46,234 bases of DNA from Chitinophagales bacterium (GTDB taxonomy: Bacteria; Bacteroidota; Bacteroidia; Chitinophagales; CAIOSU01), in NCBI GenBank assembly GCA_018401955.1, contig JAGYJT010000023.1:1-46234 (forward strand). The letters are read 5' to 3'. The notes under the pieces were generated by a model. That model had not been told where the DNA came from and did not search any database. It saw nothing but the letters and a program-made list of their open reading frames with translations. The translations under genes and the position numbers were made by a program. Shown piece by piece: positions 34,114 through 46,100 of the stretch; position 1 is the first letter of the stretch; each line of letters starts with the position of its first letter.

Positions 34114-37100
34114 ATGAGAAAATACTTATCACTATTTTGGGTGGTCGCAGCATTAATATTGCTCGGAACCACGGCCCAAGCCCAAGTATGCCCACCAGTT
34201 GGCCCTGATATTGATGTTAGGTTCAATAATGTAAGGCTAGACTGTGCTAACGATTCACTGTTTGTTGATATAGAGTTGAGTAATCCAACTGGAAGTAGCT
34301 ACAGTGTATCGAGCATGAGCCTTCGCTTTACGTACAACGTAAACATGTTGGGCACGCCTAGCATCAGCCAGCAAACTATGGCTGGCTCGCCAAGCTTAAA
34401 TTTGCAAAGCGGTATATGGTCTTATGGTTTGGTAGAGTTTTCTGCCGCCAATGCCATCCCTGCTGGCGGTGCTTGGACCAAGGTAACCACACTGGGTTTT
34501 GCGGTAACCAATTTCGATGCTCAAGGAAACTCCAATTGTATTGCACTTAACTGGAACACTACGTTGCCAGCTATTACTACAATACAGCAGTGGGTAAACT
34601 TTGCCTGTCAGCCCAATATGGTGTTCACCAGTTATGGTAACAACTCAACTTGCATTATAGACTCGTGCAATGTTACCAGTGGTGCCCTTGACCTAACCGC
34701 AGTGCCTACAAATGTAAGCTGCACAGGTGTAAATGATGGATCAGTAGATTTAACGGTTTCTGGGGGCACTGCTCCTTTTACTTATTTATGGAGCAATGGT
34801 GCAATTACCGAAGATATTAGTGGCTTAGCACCAGGTACTTACAGTGTTACTGTTACCGATGCTAGCAGCCAAACCGCTACAATAGGTGGCTTGGTGGTAG
34901 GTGCAAGTGGCTTAACCGTACAATTTACGGTAACCGATGCATCTTGTAACCAAACTGATGATGGTGCCATAACTATTGACAATGTATTAGGTGGCACTGC
35001 GCCGTTTACATACGCTTGGAGTAATGGTGAAACCACTCAAGACATTTCGTTGCTTGTTGCGGGTAATTATAGTGTAACCGTTACTGATGCCAATGGTTGC
35101 CAAGGTATTGTAAAAGACATTGTACTTGCCGAGCCTGATGAGTTTCAATACAATGTATTTATTGATAACATTAGTTGTGCAGGCGGTACCGATGGTGCGC
35201 TTGACTTTACACTTACAGGCGGAACTGCCCCTTATACTTATTTGTGGATTCGCTATGATGATTCTTTATTTGTACCGCTTGATACCCTAGGTACTACCCA
35301 AGACTTGACTGGACTCACATCTGGTTTATATAGCGTTGAAGTTGCCGATGTAAACGGCTGTACTGGTGCGGTGTTCTTCCTTTTGGTTGAGCCAGACCCG
35401 ATTAATGTTATTGGTTTGCCATCTGATGTAACCAATGTTACCTGTGCTGGTCAAAATGACGGAGCTATCAATATTACCGGAAGCGGTGGCACTGGTGTAA
35501 TTTCTTTCTTGTGGAGCAACGGAGCTCAAACCGAAGATTTGGAGAACCTAGTAGCAGGTAGCTACAGTGTAACCGCCACCGATTTGAACGGTTGTACAGC
35601 TACTAAATCGTTCACGGTAACACAACCTGATACTATTGCTATAGTTATTGACCCTATTCTTTCGAATGCAGTAAGCTGCTTCGGTGGCAATGATGGTTCG
35701 ATAAACATTACTGTTACTGGTGGCAATGGGGGTTTAACATACACCTGGAGTAATGGTGCATCAACCCAAAACTTAACTGGCCTAGAAGCCGGTACCTATA
35801 GTGTAACCGTATCTGATAGTCTTGGTTGTCAAGGTGCGCTGGCCGATATAGTTGTAGCGCAGCCTGATTCATTGACCCTAACTGCCAGTTCAACTACGGT
35901 AAGCTGTAATGCTATCGGTGATGGTACTGCTAGCGTGGTGGTAAGCGGTGGCACTACTCCTTATACTTATTTGTGGAGCAACGGTGGTACCAGTGCAAAC
36001 CTTACTGGTTTGAGCGCAGGCGTTTATACCGTTACCGTTACAGATGCAAATAGTTGCACCAAATCGGTATCGGTAACTGTTGGTGTAGCCAATTGTCCAC
36101 CAATTGCTCGTAACGACATTAACAATACCCTTAAGAATGTTCCTGTTGATGGTGATATATCTACTAACGATAACGACCCAGATGGCGACCCACTTACATT
36201 TACCGTTATCACTGGCCCTAGCAATGGTACTTTAACCGCCTTCGACCCAGCAACAGGTACTTATACCTATACCCCGAGCACTGGCTTTATTGGTGAGGAT
36301 ACCTTTACTTACTTTACTTGCGATAATGGTAACCCTAGCCTTTGCGATACCGCTACGGTATACATTGAGGTGCTTGATGACCCGAAAGATCCATTTAACA
36401 ACCCACCAGTTGCCAATGCCGATCACTTTATTACTTACGTGAATACGCCATTTGGTAGCACTGTAATCAATAATGATTACGACCCTGATACAGCTGACAT
36501 CATTTTGGTAAACCCTACCTTGGTTCAGTCTCCATCAAACGGTACTTTCGTAGTGTTGCCAAACGGTGATTTTACCTACACACCAAACACAGGTTTTGTA
36601 GGAGAAGATACCTTGCAATACAGCATTTGTGATAACGGCACCCCTGGCCCTAAGTGTGATACTGCTTTTGTGGTAATTACCGTGCTAAGCGGCCCTACAA
36701 CCCCAGGCAACTTGCCGCCGGTAGCTGTAGATGATGCCTTCTATACTGAATTGAATACTTCTATTACCAATACAGTTATCCCTAACGATTACGACACTGA
36801 TGGCAATCAAATTGCTGTTACCATACCACAGTTTAGTGGCCCTAGCAATGGTACTTTAACCATTTCGCCAAATGGTGACTTCGTTTATATCCCGAACCCA
36901 GGTTATGTTGGTCCCGATCAATTTGTGTACATCCTTTGCGATGACGGCATACCTAGCTTGTGCGACACTGCAACGGCTTACATCTTGATTCAGAACCCAG
37001 CCAACCAGCCTCCTTTGGCTCGTAACGACATCAACAATACCTTGTTGAACACGCCAGTTGATGGCAACGTGGCTACCAACGACGAAGAGCCAGATGGCGA

Positions 37101-40100
37101 TAATGTAACCTTTACACAGCTTACTACTACCACCAACGGTACTGTAACTGGTTTCAACCCAGCTACTGGCACGTACACTTACACGCCAAACACAGGCTTT
37201 ATTGGTACGGATGTGTTTACCTATTCAATATGTGATGATGGTACTCCTAGCTTGTGCGATACAGCAACGGTTACTATCCATGTAATTCCGCCGTTCAACT
37301 TTGATAACAACCCACCAGTTGCCAATCCTGACGATTATGTAACTTATGTTAATACTCCAGTAGATGGTAACGTTATCCCGAATGATTTTGACCCGGATAC
37401 TGCTGATATTATAACCGTGGGTACTACTTTGATAACCCCGCCAACCAATGGTACGGTTACTTCAATCAACCCTAACGGAACGTTTACTTACGTTCCAACC
37501 CCAGGCTTTATTGGCGATGATACCTTTGAGTACATATTGTGCGACAATGGAACCCCAAGCCTGTGCGATACAGCTTTGGTTACTGTGCACGTACTACCTC
37601 CAAATGGTGGTGGCAACTTGCCTCCAGTAGCCGTTGATGATGCATACATTACCGAAGAGGGTGTAACTATTAACAACACTGTTATCCCTAACGATTATGA
37701 CCAAGATGGTAATACCATTACCGTAACGGTGCCTCAGTTTACCGGCCCTAGCAATGGTACATTAACCATTTTGCCTAACGGTGATTTTGAGTACGTACCA
37801 AATCCAGGTTACACTGGTCCTGATCAATTTACCTATATCCTTTGCGATAACGGTGTACCTAGTTTGTGCGATACCGCTACTGCCTACATCACTATCTATG
37901 ATGTAATGCGCGTGGTATTGACACCAGATAGTGTTGATTGTTTTGGTGCCTCAACTGGTTCAATTGCAACAACGGTTATTAATGGTAACCCACCATTCAC
38001 TTTCTTATGGAGCAATGGAGATACTACACAAAATTTGACTGGTGTACCTGCCGGTATATACACTGTAACGGTAACTGACGCTTTTGGCGTAACGGTTGCC
38101 GAAACGGATACGGTGTTCCAGCCGGGTGGCGCTATTACTGCTAACGAGATTATTGTTATCCCTACTTGTAACGGCGTTAGCGATGCCTCGATTGACCTAA
38201 CGGTTAGTGGTGGTTCGCCAGGTTATACTTTTGTATGGAGCAATGGAGCAACAACTGAAGACCTTAGTGGCCTAGCTGCGGGTACTTATGGCGTAACCAT
38301 TACCGATGCCAACAACTGTACTTATACCAACAGCTATGTGGTAACACAACCAAATGTATTGGTAGCTGCTATAGATGGACAAACCAACGTGGCTTGTAAC
38401 GGTGGTAACACCGGTGCCATTGACCTAGGTGTAACTGGCGGAACGGCTCCTTATACTTATGCTTGGAGCAACCAAGCCTCAACTGAGGATATTGCTGGCT
38501 TAGCAGTAGGCACTTATACTGTAACTGTTACAGATGTAAACGGTTGTACCGCAACTGCATCGGCTACTATTACCCAAAATGATGCCCTTACCGTAAACGC
38601 AACAGGTACTACCAATGTAAGCTGCAATGGCTTAAGCGATGGTGCCTTGGATATTACAGCCGGCGGTGGTGTTGTACCTTACACTTATGTGTGGAGCAAC
38701 GGGGCTGTTACCGAAGATTTGACTGGTTTAGCGGCAGGCTCTTACTCAGTAACTGTAACTGATGCTGCTGGTTGTACTGGCACTGGTACCTTTACCATTA
38801 CCGAGCCAGCTGTATTGACCGCAACAGCTACTGCCGACAATGTAGTTACTTGTTTCGGTGGTAACGATGGTGCCATTAGCTTGGTAGTAAACGGTGGAAC
38901 AACTGCTTACACATACTTGTGGAGCAATGGTGCTGTTACCCAAAACATTGGCGGTTTAACTGCTGGTACTTATACCGTAACAGTTACCGATGCAAATAAC
39001 TGTACTGCCACTTCAAGTGCCACGGTTACTGAAAACCCTGAACTAGAAGTTACCCTTGCAGGTTCTACAGATGTATCTTGTAATGGTGGCAACGATGGCT
39101 CATTGGATGTAAGCGTATCAGGTGGCGTGGCCCCTTATACATATTTGTGGAGCAATGCAGCTACTACCCAAGATATTTCAGGATTGGCAGCAGGTACTTA
39201 TGTACTTACCGTAACCGATGCTGTGGGATGTACTTACGTTGATAGTGCTACCATTACTGAGCCTACTCTATTGGTTGCCACTATTGATGGACAAACCAAT
39301 ATTGCTTGTAACGGTGGTAACACTGGTGCCATTGATCTTGGCGTAACCGGCGGAACTACACCATATACTTACGTTTGGAGCAACCAAGCTACAACCGAAG
39401 ATATATCTGGTTTGGCTGTAGGTACTTATACCGTTACCGTTACTGATGCCAACGGTTGTACCGCAACTGCAAGTGCTACCATTACCGATAACCCTGCATT
39501 GGTAGTTGACTTGGATGAAGTACAAGACGTTACTTGTAACGGATTGTCTGATGGTTCAATCTTCGTGAATATATCTGGTGGCGCTCCTGCTTACACTTTT
39601 GAGTGGAGCGGACCAGGCAACTATATTGCAACTACCCAAAACATCAGTGGTTTGGTAGCTGGCTCATATAGCGTAACCGTAACCGATGCCAACAATTGTA
39701 CTGGAACTGCTACGTTTACCGTAAACGAGCCTGTAACACTTACCGCTACAGCTACTGCTGATAACGTGGTAACCTGCTTTGGTGGCAACGACGGTGCAAT
39801 TACTTTGACCGTGAACGGTGGTACAACCCCTTTCACCTTTGTATGGAGCAACGCAGCCGTTACACAAAACATTAGTGGGTTAGCCGCTGGTACTTATGAC
39901 GTAACCGTAACAGATGGTAACGGTTGTACTGCAACTGCCAGCGCAACTATTACTGAGAACCCGCAATTGGTAGTATCGTTGAGCGGTTCAAACGACGTTT
40001 CTTGTAATGGCGGTAATGACGGCGATATTGATATTAGCGTAACAGGTGGTGTAGCCCCTTACACTTACGCATGGAGCAACGGTGAAACAACTGAAGATAT

Positions 40101-43100
40101 TAGCGGATTAACTGCTGGTACTTATGGCGTAACCGTAACCGATGCCGTAGGCTGTACCGCAACTGGTAGCTTTACCATTAGTGAGCCTACTTTGTTGGTA
40201 GCTACTATCGACGGACAAACCAATGTAGCTTGTAACGGTGGCAACACCGGTGCAATTGATCTTGGTGTAACCGGTGGAACCCCTGTATACACTTATGCTT
40301 GGAGTAACGGTGCCGTTACCGAAGACTTAACTGGTTTGGCGGTAGGTACTTATACTGTAACCGTAACTGATGCTAATGGTTGTACTGCAACTGCAAGTGC
40401 TACTATTATCGAGAACGACCAATTGCAAATTACTGCTACCAGCACTACCAACGTTAGCTGCTTTGGCAACAGTGATGGTGCTTTGGATATAACCGTAACT
40501 GGTGGTGTAAACCCTTACACTTTTGAGTGGAGCAATGGTTTGACTACTGAAGATTTAACTGGCCTTACAGCTGGCACTTATGATGTAACCGTAACCGATG
40601 CAGCTGGTTGTACTGGTACAGGTAGCTTTACAATTACCCAACCTGATGAGTTGACCATTGAAGCGGATGGCTTAAATGTAACTTGCGAAGGTGGTAATGA
40701 TGGCGGAACTGAGCTACTTGTTGGTGGTGGTACATTACCTTACAGCTTCGCTTGGAGCAATGGTGCGGTAACTGAAGACTTAACTGGTCTTTCTGCTGGT
40801 GTATACAGCGTAACTGTAACTGATGCCAATGGTTGTACTATTGGTGCAACGGTTACCGTAGGTACTGATAATCTGCTTGTAGTGAACACTGCGGTAACCA
40901 ATGCTACTTGTGGCGAAAGCAACGGTGTTGCTAGCGTTACAGTTAGTGGTGGTAGCGGTTCATTTACATATGCTTGGAGCAATGCAGGCAACACAGCTTC
41001 TATTAATGGATTGGCTGCTGGCACTTACACCGTAACGGTTACCGATGCACAGAGCGGTTGCACTGCTACTCGTACAGTAGCCGTAAGCGGTACTTCTGCA
41101 TTAACAGTTACATCTACCATAACCAACGCTACTTGCGGTGGTACAAACGGCAGTGCGAGCTTAACTGCAACTGGTGGCACAGCTCCTTATACTTATGCTT
41201 GGAGCAATGGCGCAACTGGTAGCACTGCTACTGGCCTAGCTGCCGGCACTTATACTGTAACCGTTAACGATGCCAATGGATGCCCTCAAGTATTGGTGGT
41301 TGAAGTTGACAATGATAATAACAGCCTTGGCTTATTGCCTAGCTCAAACGATGCTACTTGTGGCCAAGCTAATGGTGATGCAACGGTATCTCCACTTGCT
41401 GGTACTGCCCCTTATACTTATGCTTGGAGCAATGGTGCCAATGGCGCCTCTGCAACTGGTCTAGCTGCGGGTACATACTTTGTAACAGTTACAGATGCTA
41501 ACGGTTGCTCAGAAGTTGCAACGGTTAACATTGGCAATACCAATGGCCCATCGGTATCAGTAAGCAATCAAGTTGATGTTACTTGTGCCAATGGCAGCAC
41601 TGGTTCTGTAACCGTATCGGTTACGGGTGGCACTGCCCCTTACACTTACTTCTGGAGCAATGGCACTGTTGGTGCTACTGCAAGCAACTTGCCAGCAGGC
41701 ACTTATACCGTAACCGTAACAGACGCCAATGGTTGCGAAGCCTCTTTGGCTGCAACTGTGGGTACTCCTGATGCGATAGACGTAATTGTAGATGCAACAC
41801 AAGTGAGCTGTAACAATGCCAACAATGGCGCTGTAAATGTTCGCGTAAGTGGTGGTGTGGGTCCTTACACGTTTGCTTGGAGCAACGGTTCAAGTTCACA
41901 GAACTTGCTAAGCCTTGCCCCTGGAACGTATACTGTAACTGTTACCGATGCCAATGGCTGTAACGCATCTACCCCAGCAACTATCAGCGAGCCTGATCAA
42001 TTGGATATTACTAATGTAACCACTGATGTAAACTGTACTGAAGGCACTGATGGAGCTATTGCACTTACGGTAACTGGAGGTACTGCACCTTATGTTTACG
42101 CTTGGAGCAATGGTGCCAACACGGCAAGCCTAACTGGTTTATCTGAAGGTTTGTATACCGTAACGGTAACTGATGCCAACGGTTGTGAAGAGGTTGCTAA
42201 TATTAGTGTGAATACGCTGAACAACCTAGTATTGAATATGGCAGCTACCAATGCTACTTGCGGACAAAGCAATGGCGTGGCAACGGTGAATGTAAGCGGT
42301 GGCTCAGGTTCGTTTACCTACGATTGGGGTACGAGCAACACTGCAAGCATCTCTGGTTTGACCCCAGGTGTTTACACCGTAACCGTAACCGATGCCGGAA
42401 ATGGTTGTACTGCAACTGCTAGTGTACCAGTTAGTGGTTCATCTGATATCACTGTTACCAATACTACTGTAGATGTAATTTGTGGTGGTGGTGCTACTGG
42501 TTCTATCAGCCTATCTGTAACTGGCGGCACAGCTCCATATACTTATGCTTGGAGCACGCCTTTAGGTTCGGGTACTGATGCTTCTGGTTTAACGGTTGGT
42601 ACTTACACTGTAACCGTAAGCGATGCAGCTGGTTGCGATGAAGTGTTGATTTTGGATGTTGAAGAAATCGTTTCGCTGCGTGGGTTGGCTACTGTTACAG
42701 ATGCTGCTTGCGGTCAAGCTGATGGTTCAGCTAGCCTAACGGTAACTGGTGGTACAGCTCCTTACACTTATGCTTGGAGCAATGGAGCCACTACAGCTAC
42801 TGCAAGTAACCTAGCGGTTGGCGTTTATTTTGCAACTATTACTGATGCAAACGGTTGCTCAACTGTAGTTGATGCTACTATCGGCAACCAAGCTGGCCCA
42901 GCAATTACTTTTGATAATGTAACTGGCCTTACTTGTGCAAATGCAAGCACTGGTTCAATTGATATTAGTGTAACTGGTGGTGTTGGTCCGTTCACATACT
43001 TATGGAGCAATGGCGAAACCACGGCTAACTTAACAAGCCTGCCTTCAGGTCCGTTTAGTGTAACGGTTACTGATGCAAACGGTTGTCAAGCATCTGCCGT

Positions 43101-46100
43101 TACCCGTATATCATCACCTGCTGCAATCGAAGTAATTACAGAAGGCACTGATGTAAGCTGTAATAATGCCGAAAATGGTTCTATCAATACCATAGCTACT
43201 GGTGGTGTAGGTCCTTACACCTATGCTTGGAGCAATGGTGCTACCACCGCAGACCTTAGCGGCTTGGCAGCAGGTACTTATACTTTAACGGTAACTGATG
43301 CCAACGGTTGTTCGGTTTCTACCCCGGTAGTAATCACCGAGCCAGATGTATTGAGCGTTTCTGCAACAGCAACCAGCGTACAATGTAATGGTGGTGCCGA
43401 TGGTACTGTAACCACTACTGTAACTGGTGGCACTGCGCCATATACTTACCAGTGGAACAACGGAAGCAATATGGCCAACTTGGCTGCGCTTAATGCTGGC
43501 TTGTACAGCATTACCGTAACCGATGCTAATGGTTGTACAGCAACTGCAACAGCTACAGTTGACGTTGAAAATGCTTTGGTTATCAACCTTGGTATTACCA
43601 ACGCTACTTGTGGCAATAACAACGGTGCGGTTGATGCTTCGGTATCTGGTGGTGCTGCCCCTTATACTTATGCATGGAGCAACGCTGTTTCAGGCAATAG
43701 CTTAAGTGGTGTAACTGCTGGTTCTTATGGTTTAACTGTAACCGATGCTAACGGTTGCTCTGCAACTGCTACTGCCAATGTAAGCTCAACCTCTACTATT
43801 GCAGTTACGCCAACCGTTACTCCTGTAGTATGCGGTGGTGGCAACACAGGCGAAATTAGCTTGGCTGCAACTGGTGGTTCAGGTACATTGAGCTTCTCTT
43901 GGAGTAACAATGAAACTACTGCTACTATTACTGGCTTAGCTGCGGGCACTTATACTGTAACCGTAACCGATACTACCGATTGTCAAACAGTTGTAAGCAT
44001 CGCGGTTGAAGAAACCAGTCCGTTTACTATCACTTCAAGCGCAACTGCTGCCGATTGTGGCGGTGCTAACGGCGATGCAACCGTAACCGTAACTGGTGGT
44101 GTTGCCCCTTATACTTATGCCTGGAGCAACGGTGCTGCCGCCGAAACGGCAACCGGCCTTGCAGGTGGATTGTATGAAGTAACCGTTACCGATGCTAATG
44201 GTTGCACTGCTACTGAATATGTTACCGTGCCTAACACCACCGCTATTGAGGTGATGGTAGCATCGGTTGATAATGTAAGCTGTGGCCAGGCAAATGGTGG
44301 TATTAATATTAACGCAAGCGGCGGTGCTGCCCCTTATACTTACCTATGGAGCAATGGTGCAACAACTGCTAACTTGAGTGGATTGAATGCTGGTACCTAC
44401 GCGGTAACAGTAACCGATGCCAACGGTTGTAGTGGTGTTGCCGTAGCAACGGTAGAGCCTGCTGAAGAAGTGGTATTTGAAGCTGACCGTGAAGAAGTAA
44501 GTTGCTTCAATGCATTGGATGGTTCAATCAACGTAAGTATTGTTAGTGGCAACGGTCCATTTACTTATGAATGGACTCCGGCTGCACAAGGTGCAAACCA
44601 AACAGGATTGGGCGCTGGTACTTATAGCGTAACCGTTACTGCTGCAAATGGTTGCTCGGCAACTGCTAGCATCACCTTAACCCAGCCTGATGAATTGGTT
44701 GCTACTTTGGATAGTGCTACTATGGTAAGTTGCAATGGTCAATTGGATGGTGCTATAAATGTATCTACCACTGGTGGTACATTGCCATACACCTTTGATT
44801 GGGGTAATGCAGGCAATACAGAAGACCTAACTGGTTTAGGTGCTGGCACTTATACTTTAACCGTAACCGACGCAAACGGTTGTACTAGTCAGCCATTGAC
44901 TGTAACCATTACCGAGCCTGATACTTTGGTGTTGAGCTTGGTATCTGCTGATACTTTGGCTTGCTATGGCAACAGCGACGGTACTGCTACCGTAGCAGCG
45001 GTTGGCGGTACTGCACCTTACAGCTATGATTGGAGCAGTGGCGACACGCTTGCAACCGCAACTGGTTTGAGCGCAGGTAGCTATACCGTAAGTGTAGTTG
45101 ATGCAAACGGTTGCACCAGCAATGTGGTAAACGTAACTATCGCTCAACCTGATTCAATGTCGGTATTGATTATTGCTGGTGATGTGTTATGTAACGGTGA
45201 TAGCACTGGCGAGGTACGTATTAAAGGCGTAGTTGGTGGCACTTCTCCATACTCTTATGATTGGAGCAATGGCGCAACCAATGTAACTGATATTACTAAC
45301 CAGCCTGCTGGCACTTATACCGTAACTATTACTGATGCCAATGGTTGCACAACCACTGCTTCGGCAACGATTGTTGACCCTGCAGCATTGGTAGTAACTG
45401 CTGATGTAACTCAAGTAAGTTGCCAAGACGCTGCTGATGGTAGTATTGCACTTACCATATCTGGTGGTACTGGTGCGCCGGTTGTTGCTTGGTCTCATGG
45501 TCCAGTAACCGATGTGGTTGATAACCTTGAGCCAGGTACTTATACCGTAACCGTAACTGATGGTAATGGTTGTGAGTATACTGAGACATTCAATATTACT
45601 GCAGGAAACTGTAACAACCCGCCAGTTGCTGAGAACGATACCGTAACCACTACTAGTGGTACACCTATCGATATCCCAGTACTGGATAACGACTCTGACC
45701 CAGATGGTGATGGTATCCGTGTAACTGGTGTTCCAACGCCTCCTACCAACGGTACTACCAGCATTAATGGTGATGGTACAATTACCTACACTCCTGATGG
45801 TGACTTTGTAGGTGTTGATAGCTTCATGTACGTAATTTGCGACGATGGTATCCCATCACTATGCGATTCGGCTTGGGTAATTGTTACCGTATTGCCAGAG
45901 CGTCCGAATGTATCGATACCTAACGGTTTCTCTCCGGATGGTGACGGTATTAACGATAACTTCGAAGTGGTTGATATTACCAAGTTCCCGAACAACAAGT
46001 TGATGATATTCAACCGTTGGGGTAACACGGTTTATGAGGCGCAGCCTTATAACAACGACTGGAATGGTACTAATATGGACGGAGAGCCGCTACCTGATGG

